From positions 1,361,001-1,425,000 of the forward strand of contig NC_012781.1 in NCBI RefSeq assembly GCF_000020605.1: 64,000 bases of DNA, given 5' to 3'. The translations under genes and the position numbers were made by a program. A model generated the notes under the pieces. That model was given only the letters and a program-made list of their open reading frames with translations. It was not told where the DNA came from and searched no databases. The DNA is from Agathobacter rectalis ATCC 33656. Its GTDB lineage: Bacteria; Bacillota; Clostridia; Lachnospirales; Lachnospiraceae. Each line of letters starts with the position of its first letter. Positions within the stretch are counted from its first letter, which is position 1. Shown here in pieces: positions 36,613-46,042 of this stretch.

Positions 36613-37473
36613 AAATTCCTCAGTGGATGCTGACACGGGCATTGTAGTGTTTACAGACACAACAATCTGGCGTGGAGGCATCTTTTCTTTTGTCTTCAGC
36701 ACGAAAAGCTCCTTATTCTCATGGTTGATGCAGTAGTCAGGCACGAATGCTATACCCAGTCCGATTTTGGCCAGGTCTATGAGCAGATCGTTACTGCTTA
36801 GCTCAATTTCCGGGATCAGGTCAAGCTGGTGCTGTAAAAACAGATTATGCAGGAATTCACTGGTGGTGCTGTTTCGGTCAAGCATCATGATAGGATATTT
36901 ATTGAGCTCGGAAAAAGCTATCTCCTGCTTGCGAAGCTTGAAATAATTGGGATTTGCCACAAAAACATCGGAAAAGTTGCATATGGTTTTCTGTCTGTAT
37001 GAGTGATTGAGGTGCGAGTTTGGAAAATTCGTGACAATCAGGTCAACCTTCCTTTGCTCCAAAAGCTCCACACACTGGATAGATGTGGCATTTGTGACTT
37101 TGATAGGCACATTCGGGAACCTCTGATGGAACTGCTTTAAGTAAGGAACCAGCAGATAACGGCATATGGTATCGCTTGCGCCGATGTGAAGCTGGCCAAG
37201 TCCAAGTGTGCCTGAGTCTAAAAGCTGGCTTTCACCGCGGGCAATAAGATTCATGGCAGGCTCAATGTGCTTTAAAAGCAGGGCGCCGGCTGCGGTGAGC
37301 TGTACCTTCTTTGTGCTTCTGATGAAAAGAGTCTGTCCCAGCTTCTTTTCGAGAGTCTTAATAGACTGGCTTACCGCGGACTGTGAAATAAACAGCTTCT
37401 TGCTGGCTTCAGAGAAGCTTAGGGACGTTGCCACGTAGTAAAAGACCTTGTAAAGCTCATAATTTATATCCAT
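36583..37473 (-). CDS. LysR-family transcriptional regulator
   Basis: 296 residues. Helix-turn-helix in 1-60 with ASKKLFISQSAVSQSIKTLE, followed by the effector domain with LGLGQLHIGASDTICRYL, similar to CysL/YeiE-type LysR proteins. Divergent from purL across 254 nt, so it could act on its own gene or on purL, but purL is not a usual LysR target. Its last 30 nt overlap the helicase 3' end in antisense. Confidence 0.9.
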   Translation of the reverse strand: MDINYELYKVFYYVATSLSFSEASKKLFISQSAVSQSIKTLEKKLGQTLFIRSTKKVQLTAAGALLLKHIEPAMNLIARGESQLLDSGTLGLGQLHIGASDTICRYLLVPYLKQFHQRFPNVPIKVTNATSIQCVELLEQRKVDLIVTNFPNSHLNHSYRQKTICNFSDVFVANPNYFKLRKQEIAFSELNKYPIMMLDRNSTTSEFLHNLFLQHQLDLIPEIELSSNDLLIDLAKIGLGIAFVPDYCINHENKELFVLKTKEKMPPRQIVVSVNTTMPVSASTEEFLNLLPEVGN

Positions 37474-37727
37474 TTTGTTATCCTCCGTATAAATATATGG
37501 TTATTTGCATCTGTTTTTATCAATGAGGGGCAAAATACCTTTTGACCCTTATATCATTATATAAGAAAACTATAATTAACGCAACTTATAAAACAAATTA
37601 AATATATTAATTATACTTATCATAACTAAAGTGTTATACTACAACCATAGTTTTAAAGTCCGATTGTGCAAAAAGCCGGACGGTAACGAATAATGGGTTA
37701 CATACTCTCGAATTGAAAGGAGAACAT

Positions 37728-40700
37728 ATGAGTAACGTACGTCGTGTATATGTAGAGAAAAAACCTGACTTTGCGGTGAAGGCAAAGGAATTAAAGCATG
37801 AGATTAAGCATTATCTGGGAATCACAACTGTGGAGGCAGTACGTGTATTAATCAGATATGATGTGGAAAATATATCAGAGGAGACATACAAGAAAGCCTT
37901 GTATACAGTTTTCTCAGAGCCGCCTGTAGATGATATCTACGAGGAGACATTTGACTATGGTGATGCAAAAGTATTTACAGTAGAGTTTTTACCGGGACAG
38001 TTTGACCAGAGAGCAGATTCAGCCGAGCAGTGTGTGAAGCTTCTCAATGAGAATGAGGAGCCGATTATCAGAAGTGCTATCACATATGTGATTGAGGGTG
38101 CTATCACAGATGAGCAGTTTGCTGCTATTAAGAAGCACTGCATCAACCCTGTTGATTCGCGTGCTATTGGCATGGAAAAGCCTAAGACACTTGTGCAGGA
38201 GTTTGATGATCCTGCTGATGTCATCATATTTGACGGCTTCAAGGATATGGCAGAGGACAAGCTGAAGGAGCTTTATTTATCATTGAACCTTGCCATGACC
38301 TTTAAGGATTTTCTTCATATCCAGAATTATTTTAAGAATGAGGAAAAGCGTGATCCTTCAATGACAGAAATCCGTGTGCTCGATACATACTGGTCAGATC
38401 ACTGCCGTCATACAACATTCTCTACAGAGCTTAAGAATGTCAAGTTTGACGATGGCTTCTACCGCACACCGATTGAAAATACCTACAAGGATTATCTCAA
38501 TACATTTTCAAATATCTACAAGGACAGAAATGACAAATTTGTCTGCCTGATGGATCTTGCACTTCTTGCCATGAAGAGATTAAAGGCAGAGGGCAAGCTT
38601 GATGATCAGGAAGAGTCTGATGAGATCAACGCATGCTCTATCGTGGTACCTGTTGAGGTGGACGGAAAGACAGAGGAGTGGCTTGTAAACTTCAAGAACG
38701 AGACACACAACCATCCTACAGAGATTGAGCCTTTTGGTGGCGCTGCTACATGCCTTGGCGGAGCAATCAGAGATCCTCTCTCAGGACGTACATATGTATA
38801 TCAGGCAATGCGTGTAACAGGTGCAGCAGATCCTACAGTACCGGTTTCACAGACAATTGAAGGAAAACTTCCACAGAAGAAGCTTGTCAGAGAAGCAGCT
38901 CACGGATACAGCTCATATGGAAACCAGATCGGACTTGCAACAGGCTATGTCAAGGAGGTTTACCATCCAAATTATGTTGCAAAGCGTATGGAGATCGGTG
39001 CAGTTATGGGTGCGGCTCCAAGACGTGCTGTCCAGAGACTTAACTCAGATCCGGGAGATAAAATCATTCTTCTCGGAGGACGCACAGGACGTGACGGAAT
39101 CGGTGGTGCTACAGGTTCATCAAAGGCACACAATACAAAGTCTACATCAGTATGCGGAGCTGAGGTACAAAAGGGTAATGCACCTACAGAGAGAAAGCTT
39201 CAGAGACTTTTCAGAAGAGAAGAGGTCAGCCATATCATCAAGAAATGTAACGATTTCGGTGCCGGCGGAGTTTCGGTTGCTATCGGAGAGCTTGCTGACG
39301 GACTTCGCATAGAGCTTGACAAGGTACCAAAGAAATATGCAGGTCTTGACGGAACAGAGATTGCTATCTCAGAGTCACAGGAGCGTATGGCAGTTGTAGT
39401 TGCGCCTTCTGATGTTGAGCAGTTCCTTGCATACGCAAAGGAGGAAAACCTCGAGGCAACAGAGGTTGCGGTAGTTACAGAGGATCCAAGACTTGTGCTT
39501 GAGTGGAAAGGCAAAGAGGTAGTAAATATCTCTCGTGCATTCCTTGATACAAACGGAGCTCATCAGGAGACAGATGTTGAGGTTGAGATGCCTTGCGAGA
39601 GTGACAATTATCTGGACAAAATCAGCACACCTGCTGTAGCCAGGATGGTTGAGGCAGGAGATATGAAGGGTGCCTGGGAGGCAGAGCTTGAAGATCTTAA
39701 CGTATGCTCACAGAAGGGACTTGTTGAGATGTTCGACAGCTCTATCGGAGCAGGCAGTGTATATATGCCATATGGTGGACGTTACCAGCTCACAGAGACA
39801 CAGTCAATGGTTGCAAAGCTTCCTGTATTAAAGGGCAAATGCGATACAGTAACAATGATGGCTTACGGCTTTGACCCATATCTTTCATCATGGAGCCCAT
39901 ACCACGGATCTATATATGCAGTGCTTGAGTCTATCTCAAGGATCGTTGCAGCAGGCGGAGATTACAGCAAAATCCGTATGACATATCAGGAGTACTTCCG
40001 CAGAATGAATGAGGATCCAAAGCGCTGGAGCCAGCCGTTTGCAGCACTCCTCGGAGCATATGATGCTCAGATTGGCTTCGGACTTCCTTCAATCGGTGGA
40101 AAGGATTCTATGTCAGGTACCTTCAATGATATTGATGTACCGCCTACACTCGTATCATTTGCAGTGGATGTGGCAAAGGAAAAGGATATCATCACACCTG
40201 AGCTCAAGAAAGAGGGCAACCAGCTTGTTCTATTTACAATAGATAAGGATGAGTTTGATCTTCCAAAATATGATCAGGTTATGACACTTTATACAGCAAT
40301 CAGAAATCTTATCCAGGATGGCGCAATTGTTTCAGCATATGCACTTGACGGAAAAGGACTCGCAGCAGCAGTATCAAAGATGGCATTTGGTAACAAGCTT
40401 GGTGTAACAATCGAGGATGAGGTGACAAGCGATACACTCTTTGCACCTGGCTTTGGTAATATCGTAGCTGAGGTTCCTGTTGATGCACTTTCAAAGGTCA
40501 GAGAAGTAATTGATGCAGCAGGTATTTCAGATGCAGCCTCTGTAGTCGGCTATGTAAACGATAAGCAGACTATCGAGTGTGACGATATGGTGCTTCCTGT
40601 TGAGGAGGCTGTCAATGTATGGACAGCAAAGCTTGAGGGCGTTTTCCATACAAAGGCAACAGACGATACAAGCAAGGTAAATAGCGGTCTTTACGATGCA

Positions 40701-41531
40701 AAGAATATCTATGTATGCAAGAATAAAGTTGCTAAGCCTACAGTATTTATTCCGGTATTCCCTGGAACAAACTGTGAGTACGATAGTGCTAAGGCATTTG
40801 AAAGAGCAGGCGCTGACACAATCGTAAAGGTATTCAAGAACCTCACAGCAGAGGATATCCGTGATTCGGTTGATGAGTTTGTAAAGGCAATCGACAAATC
40901 ACAGATTATCATGTTCCCTGGTGGATTCTCAGCAGGAGATGAGCCTGAGGGATCAGCTAAATTCTTTGCAACAGCATTTAGAAATGCAAAGATGACAGAG
41001 GCTGTTGAAAAGCTCATCAATGAGAGGGACGGACTTGCACTTGGTATCTGTAACGGTTTCCAGGCACTTATCAAGCTTGGACTTGTACCATATGGAGAGA
41101 TCAGACAGCAGGATGCACAGTCACCTACACTCACATACAATACAATCAACCGCCACATCTCAAAGATGGTATATACAAAGGTTGTTTCAAACAAGAGCCC
41201 ATGGCTTGCACAGGCTAAGCTTGGTCAGACCTACTGCAATCCGGCATCACATGGCGAGGGACGTTTCGTAGCACCGAAAGAGTGGCTTGATAAGCTCTTT
41301 GAAAACGGACAGGTTGCCACACAGTATGTTGATCTGGACGGAAATGTATCAATGGATGAGGAGTGGAACGTAAACGGCTCATACATGTCTATCGAGGGTA
41401 TCACATCTCCTGACGGAAGAATCCTTGGCAAGATGGCTCATTCAGAGCGTCGCGGCGAGTCTGTAGCAATCAATATCTACGGAGAGCAGGATATGAAGAT
41501 ATTCGAGAGCGGTGTGAAATACTTTAAATAA
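37728..41531 (+). CDS. purL: Phosphoribosylformylglycinamidine synthase, single-chain
   Basis: 1267 residues. Fourth purine step: FGAR + Gln + ATP to FGAM. The clostridial single-polypeptide form: PurS-like N-part, two AIR-synthase-type halves (YWSDHCRHTTFSTELK, FKNETHNHPTEIEPFGGAATCLGG, DFGAGGVSVAIGELADG, GGKDSMSGTF), then a C-terminal class I glutamine amidotransferase (about 1005-1267) with FPGGFSAGDEPEGSA, the catalytic Cys in LGICNGFQALIKLG, and SHGEGRF / MAHSERRG. The start at 37728 follows GAAAGGAG. Separate from purC-purF-purB; terminated by a 16-bp hairpin. Confidence 0.97.
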   Translation: MSNVRRVYVEKKPDFAVKAKELKHEIKHYLGITTVEAVRVLIRYDVENISEETYKKALYTVFSEPPVDDIYEETFDYGDAKVFTVEFLPGQFDQRADSAEQCVKLLNENEEPIIRSAITYVIEGAITDEQFAAIKKHCINPVDSRAIGMEKPKTLVQEFDDPADVIIFDGFKDMAEDKLKELYLSLNLAMTFKDFLHIQNYFKNEEKRDPSMTEIRVLDTYWSDHCRHTTFSTELKNVKFDDGFYRTPIENTYKDYLNTFSNIYKDRNDKFVCLMDLALLAMKRLKAEGKLDDQEESDEINACSIVVPVEVDGKTEEWLVNFKNETHNHPTEIEPFGGAATCLGGAIRDPLSGRTYVYQAMRVTGAADPTVPVSQTIEGKLPQKKLVREAAHGYSSYGNQIGLATGYVKEVYHPNYVAKRMEIGAVMGAAPRRAVQRLNSDPGDKIILLGGRTGRDGIGGATGSSKAHNTKSTSVCGAEVQKGNAPTERKLQRLFRREEVSHIIKKCNDFGAGGVSVAIGELADGLRIELDKVPKKYAGLDGTEIAISESQERMAVVVAPSDVEQFLAYAKEENLEATEVAVVTEDPRLVLEWKGKEVVNISRAFLDTNGAHQETDVEVEMPCESDNYLDKISTPAVARMVEAGDMKGAWEAELEDLNVCSQKGLVEMFDSSIGAGSVYMPYGGRYQLTETQSMVAKLPVLKGKCDTVTMMAYGFDPYLSSWSPYHGSIYAVLESISRIVAAGGDYSKIRMTYQEYFRRMNEDPKRWSQPFAALLGAYDAQIGFGLPSIGGKDSMSGTFNDIDVPPTLVSFAVDVAKEKDIITPELKKEGNQLVLFTIDKDEFDLPKYDQVMTLYTAIRNLIQDGAIVSAYALDGKGLAAAVSKMAFGNKLGVTIEDEVTSDTLFAPGFGNIVAEVPVDALSKVREVIDAAGISDAASVVGYVNDKQTIECDDMVLPVEEAVNVWTAKLEGVFHTKATDDTSKVNSGLYDAKNIYVCKNKVAKPTVFIPVFPGTNCEYDSAKAFERAGADTIVKVFKNLTAEDIRDSVDEFVKAIDKSQIIMFPGGFSAGDEPEGSAKFFATAFRNAKMTEAVEKLINERDGLALGICNGFQALIKLGLVPYGEIRQQDAQSPTLTYNTINRHISKMVYTKVVSNKSPWLAQAKLGQTYCNPASHGEGRFVAPKEWLDKLFENGQVATQYVDLDGNVSMDEEWNVNGSYMSIEGITSPDGRILGKMAHSERRGESVAINIYGEQDMKIFESGVKYFK

Positions 41532-41601
41532 TTCATAACTGAATAATTACAATATCTTATATATTCATTGGGTTATTATCTCTGCAATATAAACAATTAA
41601 G

Positions 41602-41646
41602 CTTCCATGGAGGTCACGGTTAGTGGCTTTCATGGGAGTTTTTATT
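41602..41646 (+). terminator. Terminator after purL
   Basis: 16-bp stem (41602-41617 with 41623-41638, including G-U pairs), loop GGTTA, then T5 and more T. Confidence 0.88.
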
Positions 41647-41711
41647 TTGGAACCAGTGAATATGCTGACGGAAAAAAAATAAATTGAAGGTAATTAAACA
41701 CGTGTGTCTGC

Positions 41712-41740
41712 TTGATATTTGATAGTCGCAGTGGTAAAAT
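41712..41740 (+). promoter_or_regulatory. Promoter of pncB
   Basis: TTGATA (41712-41717), 17-nt spacer, TAAAAT (41735-41740), 56 nt before the chosen ATG. Confidence 0.6.
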
Positions 41741-41795
41741 CAAGACTAAAATTACCGGTAGCAAATGGTTTGAAAGAAAAGAGGACATAAAACAG

Positions 41796-43007
41796 ATGAG
41801 ATTGCCACAAATAATAAACAGCCTTCTTGAGACTGATATGTATAAATTCAGCATGGGACAGACGATTTTCCATCAGTTCACAAGCTATAAAACGACATGG
41901 ACCTTCAAGTGCCGAAATAAAGACGTGCATTTTACAGATGAGATGGTCGAGGAGATAAAGGAACAGGTGCAGGCCTTCTGTCAGCTTCGTTTTACGGAGG
42001 AAGAGCTTGAATATCTTGATAACATCACCTGGATAAAAGGTACATATGTTGATTTTTTAAGACTCTGGCAGCCGAGATATGAGGAGTTTACCATCACAAC
42101 AGATGCACCGTGTGGGCTGGCAATCGATGCAGCCGGCACGTGGCTCAATACTTCGATGTATGAGATTCCGGTGCTTGCTATTGTAAATGAAGTGTACTTC
42201 CGTATGGCATATGATTATGATGTGCTGCTTAAGCAGTTTAAGCGCAGGCTTGATGAGAAGGTGCGTCTGCTCGAGGAGGATACCTACAGGCTTAGCGATT
42301 TCAGTGAATTTGGACTAAGACGCCGTCTGTCTGCTGAGGCGCAGGAGATGGCTGTAAAGGCAATCGCAGAGGTTGAGCTGCCAGCAGATTCACACTTTAT
42401 TGGTACATCAAACGTATATCTTGCGAAGAAATTCAATTTAAAGCCGGTTGGAACAATGGCTCATGAGTGGATTATGTGTACAGGACAGGGCAATCACAAG
42501 CATAATCCGGCATATTCAAACTGGTACGCACTCGATGCATGGGTTAAGGAGTATGGTATATTAAACGGTATTGCGCTTACTGACACCATAACAACAGACT
42601 GCTTCCTGCGTGATTTTCAGCTCACCTATGCGACACTTTTTTCGGGAGTGCGTCATGATAGCGGAGATCCGTACGAGTGGGGAGACAAGATGATAGCCCA
42701 CTACAACAGTCTGGGAATTAATCCAAGGACAAAGACACTTTTGTTCAGCGACAGCCTGGATTTCGAGCGTGCGACTGCATTGTATGATTATTTCAAGGAT
42801 AAGGCAAAGGTTGCATTCGGTATAGGAACCTTTATCAGTAACGACACTGATGAGGAAGCACTCAACATAGTTATGAAGACCACCAAGTGTAATGGCATGG
42901 ATGTGGCAAAGATTTCCGACGTGGCAGGCAAGGGTATGTGCAAGAATCCGGATTATGTCGATTACCTGAACAGGTGTATTGATTACAGGATGAAGAATGA
43001 TAAATGA
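41796..43007 (+). CDS. pncB: Nicotinate phosphoribosyltransferase
   Basis: 403 residues. Makes nicotinate mononucleotide in NAD salvage. Family features: N-terminal INSLLETDMYKFSMGQ, the GTSNVYLAKKF segment, MAHEWIMCTGQGNHKHN with the phosphorylatable His region, and FSGVRHDSGDPYEWG for PRPP binding. The start at 41796 (MRLPQIIN) follows AAAAGAGGAC and lies downstream of the promoter; the frame open from 41712 would start in the -35 box. Terminator follows. Confidence 0.94.
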   Translation: MRLPQIINSLLETDMYKFSMGQTIFHQFTSYKTTWTFKCRNKDVHFTDEMVEEIKEQVQAFCQLRFTEEELEYLDNITWIKGTYVDFLRLWQPRYEEFTITTDAPCGLAIDAAGTWLNTSMYEIPVLAIVNEVYFRMAYDYDVLLKQFKRRLDEKVRLLEEDTYRLSDFSEFGLRRRLSAEAQEMAVKAIAEVELPADSHFIGTSNVYLAKKFNLKPVGTMAHEWIMCTGQGNHKHNPAYSNWYALDAWVKEYGILNGIALTDTITTDCFLRDFQLTYATLFSGVRHDSGDPYEWGDKMIAHYNSLGINPRTKTLLFSDSLDFERATALYDYFKDKAKVAFGIGTFISNDTDEEALNIVMKTTKCNGMDVAKISDVAGKGMCKNPDYVDYLNRCIDYRMKNDK

Positions 43008-43021
43008 TAAATGATGGCATG

Positions 43022-43050
43022 AGGGGGCAAAGATATTTTGCCCCTTTAAT
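43022..43050 (+). terminator. Terminator after pncB
   Basis: Stem GGGGCAAA / TTTGCCCC (43024-43031, 43037-43044), then TTTAATT. Confidence 0.8.
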
Positions 43051-43145
43051 TATGTGATTGAATTGCAAGAAATGTGTAAACAAAACAAAAAATATATAAA
43101 ATATCAGACAATTTAAAATAAAAATGAAAATTATCAAAAAATATA

Positions 43146-43174
43146 TTGACAAATAGGTGAAATTGGTGTAATCT
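43146..43174 (+). promoter_or_regulatory. Promoter of the candidate non-coding RNA
   Basis: TTGACA (43146-43151), 17-nt spacer, TAATCT (43169-43174). Predicted start near 43181. Confidence 0.75.
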
Positions 43175-43180
43175 TAAATC

Positions 43181-43642
43181 AACAAAAAGAGATACGAAAG
43201 GAACAAAAATAAAACACAGGAGGTACAGTCCAATGGGGATTACATAATTTAAGTCAAAGTACTATAAGGATGATTGAACGGAATATTTAAATCTGTAGGG
43301 CGAGCCGAAGAGCAGTAATCGCACAGATATATTAGCAAATAAATAATATCGTTGAAAAAGTTCTTGTAGATTAAAAGTGAAAGATAGAATCTCTCATAAG
43401 AGTTTACATAGATAATGTAACCAAAAGGAGTGATTTTATGAAGAAGGGTAGAGGTCCATAGCTAAGCTAAAAGAATAAGAATCCTGTCATAAACAGAATC
43501 ATATTTATAGCAAAGCAATATGGAAATGCCAAAACAAATTCATATAGCGAAAGCGGAACTTGGAGGTTATACAGTGAAGCTTACGGAACCAATGCTTTAG
43601 GAGCCACTTGATGTAAAATGTAGATCAGGTGGCTCCTATTTT
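43181..43642 (+). ncRNA. Candidate structured non-coding RNA (~460 nt), unidentified
   Basis: Bounded by the promoter at 43146 and a strong terminator at 43599, with no normal-sized ORF on either strand. Nested complementary segments are visible: AACG/CGTT and ATATT/AATAT (about 43278-43355) enclosing ATCTGT/ACAGAT and GCGA/TCGC; further on, TTACAT/ATGTAA (about 43404-43420). Two tiny ORFs with good ribosome sites occur: MGIT at 43233 and MKKGRGP at 43438. The second frame continues past two stops as 47 open codons to 43612, so a decayed small-peptide gene is the alternative. Not recognised as tmRNA, 6S, RNase P or SRP RNA. Confidence 0.55.
43599..43642 (+). terminator. Terminator of the candidate non-coding RNA
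   Basis: 13-bp stem GGAGCCACTTGAT / ATCAGGTGGCTCC, loop of ~12 nt, then TATTTTTT. Confidence 0.88.
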
Positions 43643-43648
43643 TTGACA

Positions 43649-43678
43649 TTTGCGAATGCATGTGAGGTTTAATAGTTA
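43649..43678. repeat. Right-half remnant of the dispersed repeat
   Basis: TTGCGAAT, then GCATGTGAGG and TAATAGTTA, resembling the right arm of the 23.59-kb copy (TTGCGAATAATGTG...GAATAGTTA). No left arm is seen. Confidence 0.45.
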
Positions 43679-43711
43679 GATAGAATGGCAACGTAAGCCT
43701 TTAAGGCTGGG

Positions 43712-44518
43712 CTATAATTTGATGAAAGCAGGAACGCGGTTTTCAAATACTGTATAGTACATAAACCCGGCATCCTTGAGGATATTTGAAACCTTGTCAA
43801 AATCATATGCCACATGCTCCGGCTTGTGGGCATCTGCTCCGACTGTGATTATTTCTCCACCAAGCTCATGATAGCGCTTTAGCACATCTTCGGTCGGATT
43901 TGAGTGGCCAAGCCCGTATTTAAAGCCGGCGGTATTGAGCTCGATGCCTTTTCCCTGTGAGATAATTTCCTTTAATATAGCATCAATTATGTCGGCATAC
44001 CGTTCATATGAATAGTATTTATTTTTGTCAGGACCGTATCTGACCACGTAGTCGATGTGACCGTACACATCAAAATCCGCGCCGGAGTGCAGATTGTCAA
44101 GTATCGATTCAAAGTATTCGGTGTAGGCTTCGTGCTCTGTCTTACCTTTGTAAAATGCAGGATAGTATGGGTCAATGCCGTTTACTACATGGCTTGAGCC
44201 GATCACGAGGTCAAACGGATATTTTTTGGCGACCTCATTATTTTTGTCTGTAATATGAGGCTGTAAACCGATTTCAATGCCCCAGTGGATATTTATCGGG
44301 CAGCCCTTTTCTTTAAGAACAATTGCAAGTCTTTTGATGCGCTTTTCATATGCTGCTATATCAAGGTCGAAAAGCCCAGGCTCCTCTTTATAGTCATAGT
44401 CCAGATGGTCTGTAAAGCAGATGCCGTCCAGCCCTTTGTTGATTGCTGAGTTTATCATCAATACCGGGTCGGCATCGCTGTCACCCGAAAACATGCAGTG
44501 CATGTGCTGATCCCACAT
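43712..44518 (-). CDS. PHP-domain phosphatase, histidinol-phosphatase (HisJ) family
   Basis: 268 residues. The PHP metal-binding motifs are all present: DQHMHC (HxH), FTDHLD, GIEIG, GSSH, YGHIDY and VGADAHKPEH. This suits a trinuclear-metal phosphoesterase of the HisJ/HisK type. Histidinol phosphate as substrate is family knowledge; no other his genes are in the window, so another phosphate ester is possible. Its 3' end faces the non-coding RNA unit. Start ATG follows GGAGGTAT. Confidence 0.85.
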   Translation of the reverse strand: MWDQHMHCMFSGDSDADPVLMINSAINKGLDGICFTDHLDYDYKEEPGLFDLDIAAYEKRIKRLAIVLKEKGCPINIHWGIEIGLQPHITDKNNEVAKKYPFDLVIGSSHVVNGIDPYYPAFYKGKTEHEAYTEYFESILDNLHSGADFDVYGHIDYVVRYGPDKNKYYSYERYADIIDAILKEIISQGKGIELNTAGFKYGLGHSNPTEDVLKRYHELGGEIITVGADAHKPEHVAYDFDKVSNILKDAGFMYYTVFENRVPAFIKL

Positions 44519-44747
44519 ATAAATACCTCCGTAAAACTGATGTATTGTTGTTAAAAAACTTTATAAGTTACATGATTTATAATTGTCTGCTGCTGGCTGC
44601 CGGAAAGTGCGAATTACAGCAATTAATTAAGTGTAGCCGAGATTATAATAAAGTGCAATATCTAAAAATAAAAATTGTGAAGAATGATAAAAAATGTGTG
44701 TAAATGAAAATATTTAGTGAAAATTTTAACAAACGCAAATAAAGTAC
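44519..44747. other. Intergenic region, no gene seen
   Basis: AT-rich DNA between the divergent PHP gene and gapA (316 nt in total to the gapA ATG). It should hold the leftward PHP promoter. I see no ORF, tRNA or clear hairpin. Confidence 0.6.
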
Positions 44748-44776
44748 TTGAACCTTTGAGAATTATTCGCTATAAT
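44748..44776 (+). promoter_or_regulatory. Promoter of gapA
   Basis: TTGAAC (44748-44753), 17-nt spacer, TATAAT (44771-44776). CTTAGGG and CCCTAA just downstream (44786-44802) form a small palindrome that could be an operator. Confidence 0.75.
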
Positions 44777-44834
44777 AAAAGCATCTTAGGGCATGTCCCT
44801 AAAAATACTTTTTACAATTCTAGGAGGAATTAAA

Positions 44835-45851
44835 ATGGCAGTAAGAGTAGCAATCAACGGATTTGGTCGTATCGGACGTCTTGCTTTCAGACAGATGTTT
44901 GGAGCTGAGGGATACGAGGTAGTAGCTATCAACGACTTAACAAGCCCAAAAATGTTAGCACACTTATTAAAGTATGATTCATCACAGGGTAAATACGAGC
45001 ATGCAGATGAGGTTTCTGCAAGCGATGATTCTATCACAGTTTGTGGTAAGGAAATCAAAATTTACGCATTCCCAGATGCAAACAATTGCCCATGGGGAGA
45101 GTTAAAGGTTGACGTTGTACTTGAGTGCTCTGGATTCTATACATCAAAAGAGAAGGCTCAGGCTCATATCAATGCTGGAGCTCGTAAGGTAGTTATCTCT
45201 GCACCAGCAGGAAATGACCTTCCTACAATCGTTTACAATACAAACCATGAGACACTTAAGGCTTCTGATACAATCATCTCAGCAGCTTCTTGTACAACAA
45301 ACTGCTTAGCACCAATGGCAGATGCACTTAACAAGTACGCTCCAATCCAGTCTGGTATCATGGTAACAATCCATGCTTACACAGGAGATCAGATGACTCT
45401 TGACGGACCACAGAGAAAGGGAGACCTTCGTCGTTCACGTGCAGCAGCAGTTAATATCGTTCCTAACTCAACAGGAGCAGCTAAGGCAATCGGCCTTGTT
45501 ATCCCAGAGTTAAACGGAAAGTTAATCGGATCTGCACAGCGTGTTCCTACACCAACAGGATCTACAACAATCCTTACAGCAGTTGTTAAGAAAGCAGGCG
45601 TTACAAAAGAGGATATCAACGCAGCTATGAAGGCAGCAGCTAACGAGTCATTCGGTTACAACGAGGATGAGATCGTATCTTCAGATATCGTTGGAATGAG
45701 ATTTGGTTCATTATTCGATGCAACACAGACAATGGTTAACCAGGTTTCTGACGATCTGTACGAGGTACAGGTTGTTTCTTGGTATGATAACGAGAACAGC
45801 TACACATCTCAGATGGTTCGTACAATCAAGTACTTCTCAGAGTTAGCTTAA
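44835..45851 (+). CDS. gapA: Glyceraldehyde-3-phosphate dehydrogenase
   Basis: 338 residues. Oxidises GAP to 1,3-bisphosphoglycerate with NAD. Motifs: [13 protein letters not shown] (NAD fold) and [12 protein letters not shown] with the catalytic Cys; HAYTGDQ holds the catalytic His. The start at 44835 follows TAGGAGGA. The ATG at 44793 is inside the leader. Terminated separately from pgk, so gapA can be expressed at a higher level. Confidence 0.97.
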   Translation: MAVRVAINGFGRIGRLAFRQMFGAEGYEVVAINDLTSPKMLAHLLKYDSSQGKYEHADEVSASDDSITVCGKEIKIYAFPDANNCPWGELKVDVVLECSGFYTSKEKAQAHINAGARKVVISAPAGNDLPTIVYNTNHETLKASDTIISAASCTTNCLAPMADALNKYAPIQSGIMVTIHAYTGDQMTLDGPQRKGDLRRSRAAAVNIVPNSTGAAKAIGLVIPELNGKLIGSAQRVPTPTGSTTILTAVVKKAGVTKEDINAAMKAAANESFGYNEDEIVSSDIVGMRFGSLFDATQTMVNQVSDDLYEVQVVSWYDNENSYTSQMVRTIKYFSELA

Positions 45852-45892
45852 TTCTTGTACCCACAAGAACAGTATATCTCAAGACTACTCAA

Positions 45893-45927
45893 GGGGCGCG
45901 GTCTTAATTGAACCGCGCCTCTTTTTT
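45893..45927 (+). terminator. Terminator after gapA
   Basis: Stem GGGGCGCGGT / ACCGCGCCTC, loop of 9 nt, then T6. Confidence 0.9.
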
Positions 45928-46042
45928 AAAGCATGGCTATTTCTTTTGAATATCTGTGAATTGTAGAATTAATTATATTTTTTAATATGCACAATATGGC
46001 GTGGCCACATGGCTTATGCCTTGAAATAAGGGAGGACATATT

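Noticed and set aside
37474..37727. Purine, ZTP or tetrahydrofolate riboswitch before purL
   Set aside because: The two short stems there do not carry the conserved core sequences of those classes, as far as I can recall them.
43181..43642. T-box, riboswitch or leader for the next gene
   Set aside because: The unit ends in a terminator and the next gene is on the opposite strand, so it cannot be a cis leader.
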